Shown here one piece after another: positions 43,533 to 52,833 of a stretch of DNA of 64,000 nt. The notes under the pieces were generated by a model. It ran no database searches and had not been told where the DNA came from. It saw only the letters and a list, made by a program, of their open reading frames with translations. This DNA is from UBA10438 sp964432155. Its GTDB lineage: Bacteria; Bacteroidota; Ignavibacteria; Kapaibacteriales; Kapaibacteriaceae. The first letter of the stretch is position 1, and each line of letters starts with the position of its first letter. Where the stretch lies: positions 3,189 to 67,188 of the forward strand of contig CAYSMF010000012.1 of assembly GCA_964432155.1 (NCBI GenBank). The letters are read 5' to 3'. The translations under genes and the position numbers were made by a program.

Positions 43533-44665
43533 TCTACCTCGACAATAGTGCGACGACGTCTCTCGATGAAGCAGTCCTCGAGGAGATGCTCCCGTGGATG
43601 CGTGAGGAATACGGAAATGCGTCGAGCATCTACGCACTCGGACGTCGCGCCCGCGTTGCCGTCGAGCGGGCACGTTCGGAAGTTGCGAGTCTGATCAACG
43701 CGCATCCTGCGGAGATCACCTTCACGAGCGGGGGAACGGAATCGAACAACAGCATTCTGATAAGTGCCTGTCGTGCATCTGCCTTGGCCGATCGTGTGGT
43801 TGTTGGCAGTATCGAGCATCATGCAGTGCTTGCCCCCTCTGAAGAGCTTGCACATCAAGGGTTTGCACACCACGTGCTTCCGGTTGATGGTGAGGGGCGC
43901 TACCGAGCAGATGATGTGGCTGCGTTCAATGATGCACGCACCATCATTTCACTGATGCATGCAAACAACGAGACGGGTGCAATTCAGCCGCTTGCGAGCA
44001 TTCGTGCCGCCGCACCCGATGCGCTCGTACATACAGATGCCGTGCAGACACTGGGGAAGATCCCCTTCGATGTACAACATCTTGGGGTGGACTTTGCCAG
44101 CTTCTCAGCGCATAAGATTCACGGACCCAAGGGGGTGGGCGCGATGTTTATCCGAAAGGGGATCGACTTCAAGGCCCATCAAGTAGGGGGCGGACAAGAA
44201 CGCAACCGACGTGCGGGCACCGAACCGGTCGCCCTAATTGTTGGCTTTGCTGCTGCACTACGCAAGAGCATTGCAGCACTGGAGCAGAGTGCTGAACACA
44301 TGCGATCGCTGATTGCGGAGGCGCGCTCGGCAATCCTTACATCAATTCCTGACGTACGCATCAACACGCCCGACCACGACGCGCTACCAAACATCCTGAA
44401 TGTGTCCTTCAAGGATGCCGACCGGCTTGATGGTGAGTCGATCCTTCAGCTGATGGACATGCGCGGCATCGCTGTCTCCAACGGTAGTGCATGCGTCTCG
44501 GGAAGCCTCCAACCATCACACGTCCTATTGGCAATGGGGCGCTCTTCGGCCGAATCGAAGGCGGCCGTGCGTATCTCCGTGTCGCGCTATTCGACGCGTC
44601 AGGACATCGCCACGGCGGTCGAGACATTGGCAATAATCCTTCAAGACTTGCGTGGAATAGGATGA
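43529..44665 (+). CDS. Cysteine desulfurase (NifS/IscS family)
   Basis: 378 residues, GTG start at 43529. It is a class V PLP enzyme: YLDNSATT at the start, TSGGTESNN, HTDAVQTLGKIP, the PLP lysine K196 in FSAHKIHGPKG, and the catalytic Cys322 in SNGSACVSGSLQPSHVL. The short loop SACxSG with LQPSHVL is that of group I IscS/NifS rather than SufS. It moves sulfur from cysteine to Fe-S scaffold or tRNA thiolation proteins. No IscU/SufU gene is next to it in the window. Confidence 0.92.
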   Translation: MIYLDNSATTSLDEAVLEEMLPWMREEYGNASSIYALGRRARVAVERARSEVASLINAHPAEITFTSGGTESNNSILISACRASALADRVVVGSIEHHAVLAPSEELAHQGFAHHVLPVDGEGRYRADDVAAFNDARTIISLMHANNETGAIQPLASIRAAAPDALVHTDAVQTLGKIPFDVQHLGVDFASFSAHKIHGPKGVGAMFIRKGIDFKAHQVGGGQERNRRAGTEPVALIVGFAAALRKSIAALEQSAEHMRSLIAEARSAILTSIPDVRINTPDHDALPNILNVSFKDADRLDGESILQLMDMRGIAVSNGSACVSGSLQPSHVLLAMGRSSAESKAAVRISVSRYSTRQDIATAVETLAIILQDLRGIG

Positions 44666-44717
44666 ACAGCTATATTGCGTGTTATAACACACAATTCATT
44701 TTTCACGAAGGACTGAC

Positions 44718-45365
44718 ATGCGCACATTCATTGCATCAGTGATGGCATTTACAGCGGCTACAATGCTGCTCACAGCGGGCACAGGTATTCCTGGCGCTCA
44801 AGCTGGCACGAAGAAATACACGCTCAACAATGCGGTCGGAAAGAACGGCATCGAGTTCCTCTCGAAGGCACCGATGGAAGACATCAACGGCACATCGGAT
44901 GGTGTAACGGGTGCGTTCAACCTCGACCCAGCCAATCTCGAAGCAACAACAGGCAAGATCGAAGTCAAAGTGCTTTCGATGAAGACAGCGAACTCGAAGC
45001 GCGACGAGCACATGTACGACGCGATGTGGCTCGATGCAGAAAAGTACCCAACGATCGTGTTCGATGTCACAGGCCTGAAGGATATCAAGGTATCCAAGGA
45101 CGGTGGCAAGAACGTTGTTACTGCAACAGCAGTTGGCAACTTCTCATGCCACGGCGTTACAAAGTCGTCGACAGCAGCAATCACGCTCACGTTCATCCCA
45201 GAATCAGCAGAGACAAAGAAGCGTGCTTCTGGCAACCTGGTGATGATCGATGCTAAGTTCAACGTAGCCCTTGCAGACCACAAGGTTACTGGCAAGGCTG
45301 GCGTCGTGGGCAAGAGCGTTGGTGAAGTGATCGCTATCACAGCTAAGCTGTTCGCGAACTCTTAA
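44718..45365 (+). CDS. YceI-family exported lipid-binding protein
   Basis: 215 residues. Signal peptide MRTFIASVMAFTAATMLLTA with cleavage near AQA. The YceI lipocalin-like barrel is indicated by TGAFNLDPANLEATTGKIEVKVLSMKTANSKRDEHMYDAMWLDAEKYPTIVF and the late VGEVIAITAKL strand. Members carry polyisoprenoids or similar lipids in the periplasm. It stands alone with a terminator immediately after. Confidence 0.88.
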   Translation: MRTFIASVMAFTAATMLLTAGTGIPGAQAGTKKYTLNNAVGKNGIEFLSKAPMEDINGTSDGVTGAFNLDPANLEATTGKIEVKVLSMKTANSKRDEHMYDAMWLDAEKYPTIVFDVTGLKDIKVSKDGGKNVVTATAVGNFSCHGVTKSSTAAITLTFIPESAETKKRASGNLVMIDAKFNVALADHKVTGKAGVVGKSVGEVIAITAKLFANS

Positions 45366-45385
45366 TAACCTGGACGATGTTCTAC

Positions 45386-45422
45386 CGGGGTTGGTGGCTT
45401 GCCACCAACCCCGTTGTATTTT
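45386..45422 (+). terminator. Rho-independent terminator after YceI
   Basis: CGGGGTTGGTGGC and GCCACCAACCCCG are complementary over 13 bases with a tiny loop, followed by TTGTATTTT. Confidence 0.88.
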
Positions 45423-45447
45423 ACGGCATCACTTGTAAGGTACCCCG

Positions 45448-47898
45448 ATGACTCGTCTGCTTCTTCAATTGCTGCTTCCCGTCATCCTCGTGCTCGGCAC
45501 TACATCGATGCGTGCTGATAGCAATGGCAAAATTGGATCCTTCGCCGCAGGATGTGGTACATGTCACGGCGGGGTCAATCAAGGCACGTCGGCCGTGCTC
45601 GAGGGTCCGCGTACCATTCGTGCGGGACAGCAGGGCAACTACACATTTGTGGTTGGCCACGCCAATCCTGCAAACCAGGACGCCGGGTTCAATCTCTCGT
45701 TTCGCGACGGAGGTGCAGCCGCTGGAGTGCTTACGGCTGGAAATGGTTCACAGGTGATCAACGGGGAGCTGACGCATACCGGACCGAAAGCGATGGTGAA
45801 TACCACGGCACGGTTTGATTTCAAATGGACTGCTCCCGCGCAACATGGTGTGTATCAATTCAATGGTGCAGGCAACGCTGTAAACCTTGATGGTATTGCA
45901 ACAGGTGCCGACTTCTGGAATGTGACAGGCAGTATCAATATCACGGTCTCTGGTGCGAACTTCACGGCACCGTCAAGTGGTGTTTCGATTTGTCGCGGAC
46001 AGACGCTAAATCTTGCATGGGATCAGACAGGGCTCGATCAGGTTCGAATCGAATGGTCGAACGACAACTTTGCGAAGACGGATGTGATTGCGACCAGTAT
46101 CGCAGCTAGTGCAGAAGCGCTGGCATATACAGTGCCCGCCAACCAACCTGCCGGCAATTACGTTGTCCGCATGGTTGATCCAGCCACCGGCGGCGAGATC
46201 ACACGCACAATGGTCCCAATAACGATCGTGGCCGGACCAGTGATCGTGCTGGAGCCAGAACCAACACTTGTGTGTGAAGGCAAGGCATTGACACTTACCG
46301 TTGGTGCCGACGGAACAGATCTACAGTATCGCTGGCGTCGCGACGGCGTTGATATCCCCGGTGGTACACAACCAGTACTCGAAATCAAGAAACTCTCTGC
46401 GCAAGAGGGTGGTGTGTATGACTGTGTGATCTACGGATGCGGAGGGAACACAACATCGAAGAGCGTTCTTGTTACCGTTGGAGCGTCGCCGGTGATTACA
46501 ACCCAACCTGTTGCTGTAAGTGGATGCGAAGGTGAGACGGTATCGTTCACGATGGATGCGACGGGAACGAACATTACGTTCCAGTGGATGAAGAACGGCG
46601 AGCCAATCCCTAACGCCACTGGAAAGCAGCTCGTACTGTCCAAGATCACGCTCTTCGATGAGTCGACCTACAGCTGCGTTGTCGAAGGGGCATGCACTCC
46701 TTCAGCTACAACAAATGGTGTAAAGCTCAATATCGTCGAGCGACCACAGATTCGCACCCAACCCGTTGATCGCTCATACCGAGTTGGCGATACGCTTATG
46801 CTCACTTTCGATGCGTTTGGTGAAGAGCTCACGTATCAATGGTTCCGCCAAGGAACTGCAGTGCCCGGCGCAACACAGCGTCTGTATCGGAAGCTACCAG
46901 TGACGAAGGCCGACTCAGGTACGTGGGTGTGCAAGGTGATGAATCGCTGCGATACAATTGAGACGCGCACGGTCCAAGTCGTGGTCACATCGAATTCTGG
47001 TCCAGGTAAGCTTGCACTTACCTCTAACGAGTTGAACCTTCCGAATGTCCCAGCATGTGCAGAGATCGATACGATGATCACTGATCTGCTGGTGAATGAA
47101 GGAGGCGCACCTGTTACGATCACGTCAGTCTCCGCCGACCCCGCATCGACGGTAATTGTTCGTGGCTTTGTCACACCTATGACGCTACAAGAGAACGCCC
47201 GCTACAGTGTTTTACTCAGTATCACACCACGCGTTGTTGGACCATTCACGGCAACAGTGACATTCTTTACAGCTGTAGGTTCATTGACGTACACGATTCG
47301 TGGCGAGGCGGTGCCAAGCCTTCAGTTCGCAAAGGATACCATTCGCTTCACACGGGGCGTTACTGGTGAGCAACTCTGCAATGTGACGCTTCCGCTTGGT
47401 TGTCCGGAGACTGTTGTTTCGCGTGTACGCCTGACTGGACTCGGGTCAACCAGCTACACGCTTCGTGCACTCGATCAGCCACTACCATACACTCTCGAGC
47501 GCAATGGCATCATGAATGTCTGCATTGAGACGTCGGCACCCGACGGACCCGATGCGTTGCTCTCTGTGGAGACAGAGCACGGAACAGCGCAGTACGTTGT
47601 TACACGTAATCCTGTGACGGGTGTTGAGGACGATGAGCAGCACGTTGCTGGAATGGTGAAGGTTCGCGTTGTGCCGAACCCAATGACAGACGAGCTTCGC
47701 ATCACATCGACGAACCCTGCAACGATGAACATCCGCATTGTTGATGTCACCGGCACTACGGTCACCACGCTCCGCGGTCAGTCGGAAGTTGTGTGGGATC
47801 GCCGTAATCGCGGTGGCGCAATCGTTCCAGCTGGACTGTATGTGGTGATCATCGACCACAACAATCAGCAACGCGTCGAGAAAGTCCTCGTGCGATAA
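45448..47898 (+). CDS. Secreted CxxCH/Ig-repeat protein with T9SS sorting domain
   Basis: 816 residues. Signal peptide to about residue 24. A single CxxCH site (C36, C39, H40, in AAGCGTCHGGVNQG) begins the first domain, which matches the choice-of-anchor V type with a Reelin-like beta domain (to about 175). A further beta domain with CRGQTLNLAWDQ and three Ig-like repeats (each W at about 40-residue spacing, with Cys pairs VCEGKALTL, GCEGETVSF) follow, then a beta domain and a C-terminal PNPMTDELRI...PAGLYVVIIDHNNQQRVEKVLVR sorting domain. It is probably a surface protein; whether the CxxCH binds haem is unproven. Confidence 0.85.
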   Translation: MTRLLLQLLLPVILVLGTTSMRADSNGKIGSFAAGCGTCHGGVNQGTSAVLEGPRTIRAGQQGNYTFVVGHANPANQDAGFNLSFRDGGAAAGVLTAGNGSQVINGELTHTGPKAMVNTTARFDFKWTAPAQHGVYQFNGAGNAVNLDGIATGADFWNVTGSINITVSGANFTAPSSGVSICRGQTLNLAWDQTGLDQVRIEWSNDNFAKTDVIATSIAASAEALAYTVPANQPAGNYVVRMVDPATGGEITRTMVPITIVAGPVIVLEPEPTLVCEGKALTLTVGADGTDLQYRWRRDGVDIPGGTQPVLEIKKLSAQEGGVYDCVIYGCGGNTTSKSVLVTVGASPVITTQPVAVSGCEGETVSFTMDATGTNITFQWMKNGEPIPNATGKQLVLSKITLFDESTYSCVVEGACTPSATTNGVKLNIVERPQIRTQPVDRSYRVGDTLMLTFDAFGEELTYQWFRQGTAVPGATQRLYRKLPVTKADSGTWVCKVMNRCDTIETRTVQVVVTSNSGPGKLALTSNELNLPNVPACAEIDTMITDLLVNEGGAPVTITSVSADPASTVIVRGFVTPMTLQENARYSVLLSITPRVVGPFTATVTFFTAVGSLTYTIRGEAVPSLQFAKDTIRFTRGVTGEQLCNVTLPLGCPETVVSRVRLTGLGSTSYTLRALDQPLPYTLERNGIMNVCIETSAPDGPDALLSVETEHGTAQYVVTRNPVTGVEDDEQHVAGMVKVRVVPNPMTDELRITSTNPATMNIRIVDVTGTTVTTLRGQSEVVWDRRNRGGAIVPAGLYVVIIDHNNQQRVEKVLVR

Positions 47899-47926
47899 CG
47901 CATCACTGATAACTGCATCAAACGAC

Positions 47927-47965
47927 AACGGCCTGGTATCGATGAACGATACCAGGCCGTTTTTG
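47927..47965 (+). terminator. Terminator between the T9SS protein and gdhA
   Basis: AACGGCCTGGTATCG and CGATACCAGGCCGTT form a 15-bp stem with loop ATGAA, then TTTT. The minus-strand side is poor in T, so it mainly serves the plus-strand gene. Confidence 0.87.
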
Positions 47966-47991
47966 TATGCGGAGATGTGTCAGTCGAAGTC

Positions 47992-49443
47992 TTACGGGAA
48001 GATCCCAAGTGCAGCGTATGACTGAGCAATCTTATCGATAGAGCTAACAAATGCAGCCGTACGCATGTCCTTCACGCGTGGGTTGCCATTGAAGTGCTCC
48101 ATGATTGTGTGATACGAAGAAATCATCGTGTCCTCGAGACCCGAGTTTACGAGATCCTCTTCGTCGGCACCACGAGCAAGCATTGCACGCTCAGCAAGCG
48201 TGAGGCTCTTGCCTGTGAGACGCTCAACAGTCTCAATGATGCGGAGGCTTGAGCCTTCGTCGAAGCGCTTGTCCATACGACCAAAGCGCACGTGCGAAAG
48301 GTTCTTGAGCCACTCGAAGTACGACACAACCACACCGCCAGCGTTGACATACATGTCCGGCATTACAAGAATGCCCTTCTTCAGCAGGATTGGTTCTGCT
48401 TCCGACGTGATAGGACCGTTTGCACCTTCGGCGATGATCTTTGCCTTGATCTTAGCTGCATTTCCCTTGTGAATCTGTGATTCCAGAGCTGCAGGAACGA
48501 GGATATCGCAATCGTGTTCGAGAACGCTGTTGCCTTCCTTGATCGTCTTGGCGCCAGCGAATCCTGTGATCGAACCCTTCTTTGCGTGGTGAGCCTTGAG
48601 CGATTCAATGTCGATACCCTTCGGGTTGACGACCGCGCCGTCCCACTCGATGATACCAATGATTGTTGCTCCGCCTTCTTGGAGGAACTTTGCTGCGTGG
48701 TAGCCAACGTTACCGAAGCCTTGGACGATAACGCGCTTGTCCGACAATCCAGTCGTCATCTTGAGCTTCTTCATGAGCTTCGGGTCGTTCACTGCTTCAC
48801 GAACCGAGAAGAACAGACCACGACCCGTTGCTGCTGTACGACCGCGCACGCCACCTTGTCCAACTGGCTTGCCAGTTACGCAGCCAAGGGCGTTGATGTC
48901 GTCCTTCACAATCGACTGGTATGTGTCGGCAATCCACGACATTTCGCGTGGACCTGTACCATAGTCTGGTGCGGGCACGTCAACAGCCGGTCCGATAAAG
49001 TTCTTCTTGATGAGTTCAACGGTGTAGCGACGTGTGATGCGCTCGAGTTCCTCAGTTGTGTACTGCTTCGGATCGATACGAATACCACCCTTACCGCCAC
49101 CGAATGGCACGTCGACAACAGCGCACTTGTATGTCATCAGCGCTGCGAGTGCCTGTACTTCTTCTTGATCGACCGTCATCGCATAGCGGATGCCACCCTT
49201 TGTTGGGAGCTTGTGGTGACTATGCTCTGCACGCCATGCTTGAATCACCTGAATTCCGCCCTTGATGCGGACAGGGAACTGCATGTAGTACACCGAATTG
49301 CATGCACGAATTTGATCGAGCAGGCCCTTTGGATGATCCATGATCGCTGCTGCCTTGTCGAAATAGGCATTTACCGACTCAAGGAACGGGTTGTGTCCAG
49401 CAAACGGAGACGATGCCGCGCCGGTTTTTGCTTTGGAAGCCAT
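47992..49443 (-). CDS. gdhA: Glutamate dehydrogenase (Glu/Leu/Phe/Val family)
   Basis: 483 residues. Substrate-binding PTKGGIRYAMTVDQEEVQALAALMTYKCAVVDVPFGGGKGGI contains the catalytic Lys; VDVPAPDYGTGPREMSWIAD follows; the Rossmann motif is VIVQGFGNVGYHAAKFL. It interconverts glutamate and 2-oxoglutarate plus ammonium. The NAD or NADP preference cannot be read. A few inserts make it longer than the 415-450 residue norm, and the N terminus has a low-complexity leader SKAKTGAASSPFAG. It is placed next to hppD and hisC, which suggests an amino-acid catabolic neighbourhood. Confidence 0.92.
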   Translation of the reverse strand: MASKAKTGAASSPFAGHNPFLESVNAYFDKAAAIMDHPKGLLDQIRACNSVYYMQFPVRIKGGIQVIQAWRAEHSHHKLPTKGGIRYAMTVDQEEVQALAALMTYKCAVVDVPFGGGKGGIRIDPKQYTTEELERITRRYTVELIKKNFIGPAVDVPAPDYGTGPREMSWIADTYQSIVKDDINALGCVTGKPVGQGGVRGRTAATGRGLFFSVREAVNDPKLMKKLKMTTGLSDKRVIVQGFGNVGYHAAKFLQEGGATIIGIIEWDGAVVNPKGIDIESLKAHHAKKGSITGFAGAKTIKEGNSVLEHDCDILVPAALESQIHKGNAAKIKAKIIAEGANGPITSEAEPILLKKGILVMPDMYVNAGGVVVSYFEWLKNLSHVRFGRMDKRFDEGSSLRIIETVERLTGKSLTLAERAMLARGADEEDLVNSGLEDTMISSYHTIMEHFNGNPRVKDMRTAAFVSSIDKIAQSYAALGIFP

Positions 49444-49484
49444 AGGGAGGCTTTAACGGTGGAACAAAACGTGAAAATCGTGAA

Positions 49485-50615
49485 TTACAGGTTACCACGG
49501 AGGGCCTGTTCGCGTTCGATAGACTCGAACAGGGCCTTGAAGTTTCCTTTGCCGAATGATTTTGCGCCTGCGCGCTGGATGATTTCGAAGAACACTGTTG
49601 GGCGATCCTCGACCGGCTTGGTAAAGATCTGCAATAGATAGCCTTCGTCGTCGCGGTCGATGAGAATGTTGAGCTTCTTAAGTGCTTCGAGGTCTTCCTT
49701 GATTTCACCAACACGTGTTGGAATATCCTCGTAGTACGTTTCCGGTACATAGAGAAACTGCACACCACGGCGACGAAGTTCACCAACGGTGTGAATAATA
49801 TCATTTGTCGCAACTGCAATGTGCTGAACGCCAGCTCCGCGATAGAACTCGATGTACTCTTCGATCTGGCTCTTGCGCTTGCCTTGTGCAGGCTCGTTGA
49901 TCGGGAACTTCACATATCCTGAGCCGTTGGATACAACCTTCGACATAAGCGCTGAGTATTCTGTCGAGATATCGCTGTCGTCGAAGGTGATCAGAAGCTT
50001 GAAGCCCATGACGTCTTCGTAGAATTTCACCCACTCATTCATGTGGCCAAGTTCAACGTTGCCCACGCAATGGTCTACGAACAGCAGGCCGATCGGCTCG
50101 GTCTTGTACCCATCGTCCATTGCCTTGTACCCGGGCATAAATGCGCCAGTGTAGTTCTTGCGCTCGACGAAGGTGTGAATGGTGTCGCCGTATGTGTGAA
50201 TCGACGCAGTAACGACTTCGCCGAACTCGTCGACAAGTGTTGTTGGCTCTTGTGCTGAACGTGCGCCACGCGCTGTGGTAGCTTCCCATGCTGCACGAGC
50301 ATCATCAACCCACAGAGCGAGAACCTTGACACCATCACCGTGCTTGGCGATGTGCGCTGTCATCTCGTTGTCTGGATGCAGAGGCGTTGTGAGCATCAGG
50401 CGAATCTTGCCCTGCTGGAGCACATACGACGCACGATCACGGACGCCTGTCTCTGGTCCGGCATAGGCAACAAGTTGGAACCCAAACGCCGTGCGATAGA
50501 AGTACGACGACTGCTTTGCGTTTCCGCAGTAGATCTCGATATAATCAGTGCCGTTGAGAGGAAGGAAATCCTCTGTGGCCACCGTGGACGGTGCGTCCAT
50601 TGTTGCTGTACTCAT
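49485..50615 (-). CDS. hppD: 4-hydroxyphenylpyruvate dioxygenase
   Basis: 376 residues. Iron ligands: VDHCVGNVELGHM (His), GAGVQHIAVATNDI (His), and VFFEIIQRAGAKSFGKGNFKALFESIE (Glu). The first glyoxalase module is DYIEIYCGNAKQSSYFYRTAFGF. It oxidises 4-hydroxyphenylpyruvate to homogentisate, a step in tyrosine breakdown. AGGAG ten bases upstream of the start is the ribosome binding site. The hisC-like aminotransferase that is read into it could supply the keto acid. No homogentisate dioxygenase is in view. Confidence 0.95.
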   Translation of the reverse strand: MSTATMDAPSTVATEDFLPLNGTDYIEIYCGNAKQSSYFYRTAFGFQLVAYAGPETGVRDRASYVLQQGKIRLMLTTPLHPDNEMTAHIAKHGDGVKVLALWVDDARAAWEATTARGARSAQEPTTLVDEFGEVVTASIHTYGDTIHTFVERKNYTGAFMPGYKAMDDGYKTEPIGLLFVDHCVGNVELGHMNEWVKFYEDVMGFKLLITFDDSDISTEYSALMSKVVSNGSGYVKFPINEPAQGKRKSQIEEYIEFYRGAGVQHIAVATNDIIHTVGELRRRGVQFLYVPETYYEDIPTRVGEIKEDLEALKKLNILIDRDDEGYLLQIFTKPVEDRPTVFFEIIQRAGAKSFGKGNFKALFESIEREQALRGNL

Positions 50616-50630
50616 ACTTGTGTACTCCTA

Positions 50631-51755
50631 CTATTCAAGTGTCGATGTGTGTGGTGTTGCAAAGCGCTCTGCACATGCACGGAGGACTTGCGCAAGGCGT
50701 TCCATCTGCGGCGCAGTACCTGTGCTGATGCGCACGCATGTCGGGAGTCCGAATCCAACCAGCGGACGCGCGATGAATCCATGATGGAGGAGCTCGAGAT
50801 GAAACTGCTCGGCACGTGGCTGATCATGAAGATCGATCATGATGAAGTTAGCTACGCTCGTTGAACATGTGTAGCCTGCCTCGCGCACGATGCTGTGCAG
50901 AAGGTCGAGTGATGATGCGTTCAACGTAACCGTCTGCTCGACGAAGGCTTGATCATCAATTGCAGCGATAGCCGCCGCGCAGCCGACGCCGTTCGGATCA
51001 AATGGAAGCTTGGTGCGATGCAGCCACTGAATGACATCTGGATTGCCGAATGCATATCCAATGCGAAGGGCTGCAAGACCGTACGCCTTCGAAAACGTGC
51101 GGAGTCGAATGAGGTTTGGGCGTGTGAACGACTCTGCGGGATACGTCTCAGGTGCAATGTGACGGGCATACTCAACGTATGCTTCGTCGAGCACGACAAG
51201 TACATCCTCTGGAACGCGATCCATCAGCCACACAAGTTCGTCGTGTGTGATGTACGTGCCAGTTGGATTGTTCGGATTCGCGATATACACGATCTGCGTT
51301 GTGCTGTCGATCGCTTCTGCGAGTGCGCGCACATCGTAGCGATACTCAGGAAGCATCGGCACAAGTCGGAAGTCGCGATCAGCGCCCTTCACAGCAATGC
51401 GGAAGCTTACGAATGACCCTTCGCTGCTGAGCGCTGTGCGACCAGGATGAAGGAACACGCGCATCACCTGGTGGATGATTGCATCGCTACCATTGCCGAG
51501 GCTGATGTGCTCTGGTCTTACGCCATGGAAGGTTGCCAAGCGTGCTCGGAGCTCCTGACCACCATCTTGGTAGAGTCCAACGGTGGAGAGTGCAGCGATT
51601 GCTGCAGCTGTCGCCGACGGAGATGCTCCCAGCGGATTTTCGTTGGAAGCGAGCTTCTCTACATGATCAAGCCCATACTGGGCCTTGATTTGTTCCGGAG
51701 ATGCACCCGGTGTGTAGGCGCTTATCGTGCGAAGATGTGCGTTTGGTGAAATCAT
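50631..51755 (-). CDS. hisC: Histidinol-phosphate/aromatic aminotransferase (HisC type)
   Basis: 374 residues from the ATG at 51755. A class I/II PLP fold: ASNENPLGASP, IANPNNPTGTYI, LDEAYVEYA, and the PLP lysine K223 in RTFSKAYGLAALRIGYAFG. HisC proteins act on histidinol phosphate; many also transaminate Tyr and Phe. Placed right before hppD and without other his genes, it may work mainly as a tyrosine aminotransferase here. A TAGTTTTG box lies 6 bases before the ATG. Confidence 0.88.
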   Translation of the reverse strand: MISPNAHLRTISAYTPGASPEQIKAQYGLDHVEKLASNENPLGASPSATAAAIAALSTVGLYQDGGQELRARLATFHGVRPEHISLGNGSDAIIHQVMRVFLHPGRTALSSEGSFVSFRIAVKGADRDFRLVPMLPEYRYDVRALAEAIDSTTQIVYIANPNNPTGTYITHDELVWLMDRVPEDVLVVLDEAYVEYARHIAPETYPAESFTRPNLIRLRTFSKAYGLAALRIGYAFGNPDVIQWLHRTKLPFDPNGVGCAAAIAAIDDQAFVEQTVTLNASSLDLLHSIVREAGYTCSTSVANFIMIDLHDQPRAEQFHLELLHHGFIARPLVGFGLPTCVRISTGTAPQMERLAQVLRACAERFATPHTSTLE

Positions 51756-51761
51756 GAGCCA

Positions 51762-51769
51762 CAAAACTA
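51762..51769 (-). promoter_or_regulatory. -7 box TAGTTTTG of hisC-hppD
   Basis: The minus strand reads TAGTTTTG, a TAnnTTTG match, 6 bases before the hisC ATG at 51755. Confidence 0.5.
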
Positions 51770-51782
51770 CGAACGGGGTCTC

Positions 51783-51790
51783 TATCTTCG
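51783..51790 (+). promoter_or_regulatory. -7-like box TATCTTCG of ansA
   Basis: TATCTTCG points to ansA, 26 bases before the GTG at 51817. It argues against the in-frame ATG at 51754, which lies upstream of the box. Confidence 0.4.
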
Positions 51791-51816
51791 CGGGTCCTCA
51801 ACGATTGATTTCTTCT

Positions 51817-52833
51817 GTGACAACACCTTCACGTCCGACTATTGTCATCGTCTTCACAGGCGGTACGATTGCCTCCACGCTCGATCGCGAGTGGGGCGGT
51901 GTTGTGCCGAGTCTGACAGGGGGCGAGATTCTCGCGAGAATCCCTGAAATCAGGGCACATGCAGACCTTCGTGTTCATGAATTCGGGACCTTCCCGGGTC
52001 CGCACATGACACTTGATCGCATGCATGATGTGCAGCGCATCGTACAATCGTACGTCGACGATCCGTCGATTCACGGCGTAGTAATTACGCACGGTACCGA
52101 TACGCTGGAGGAAACCGCGTACTTCCTCGATTCCACGGTTGCAACGAACAAGCCGATCGTTGTTGTTGGCGCGATGCGCAACAGCAGCGAGCCCGACTGG
52201 GACGGACCCCGCAATCTGCGCGATGCAGTCGCTGTGGCCTCCAACCCAGCAGCCCATGGCTTGGGCGTTCTGATCTGTCTCGGCGGCGTACTAACGGCTG
52301 CCTCAGAGGCATCAAAGACCGACACGCAGGATTTATCGACCTTTACAAGCTTTGATTTCGGGCCGATTGGGCGCATCTCGAATGGTGTCTTGATGATTCA
52401 TCGTCAGCCCCTTCACCGAGAGGTCTTTGCCATCGGGTCACTTCCATCGTTTGTGCCCCTACTCAAGTCCTATGCCGGGATGGATGGAACCCTTGTGCGT
52501 TGTGCTCGCGAGAGCGGCGCGCAGGGCCTCGTCATCGAGGCATTTGGGGCGGGGAACGTCACGCCCGAGGTCTATCACGCACTCCGCGAAACCGTGCAAG
52601 CCGGCTTGCCGGTTGTGCTCGTCTCGCGTTGTCCAGTTGGACGTATCGAGCACATCTACGCGTACGAAGGGGCGGGCAAGCACCTTCACGAGGCAGGGGT
52701 GATCTTTGCTGATTATCTCAACGGACAGAAGGCTCGGATTAAGCTCTTGTGTGCGCTGGGTGCCGGACGAACCATCGCCGAAATCCGCCGATCATTTGAA
52801 TGGATGGATGCCGAGGGGGCTCGTAACGCATGA
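51817..52833 (+). CDS. ansA: L-asparaginase (type I, cytoplasmic)
   Basis: 338 residues from a GTG at 51817; an ATG at 51754 in the same frame would overlap the divergent hisC ATG, and a TTG at 51805 is another choice. The active site has FTGGTIAST (first Thr) and THGTDTLEETAYFLD (second Thr, Lys-Asp). DGPRNLRDAVAVAS and EAFGAGNVTPEVY are family marks. No signal peptide. It releases ammonia and aspartate from asparagine. The stop shares ATGA with alr. Confidence 0.9.
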   Translation: MTTPSRPTIVIVFTGGTIASTLDREWGGVVPSLTGGEILARIPEIRAHADLRVHEFGTFPGPHMTLDRMHDVQRIVQSYVDDPSIHGVVITHGTDTLEETAYFLDSTVATNKPIVVVGAMRNSSEPDWDGPRNLRDAVAVASNPAAHGLGVLICLGGVLTAASEASKTDTQDLSTFTSFDFGPIGRISNGVLMIHRQPLHREVFAIGSLPSFVPLLKSYAGMDGTLVRCARESGAQGLVIEAFGAGNVTPEVYHALRETVQAGLPVVLVSRCPVGRIEHIYAYEGAGKHLHEAGVIFADYLNGQKARIKLLCALGAGRTIAEIRRSFEWMDAEGARNA

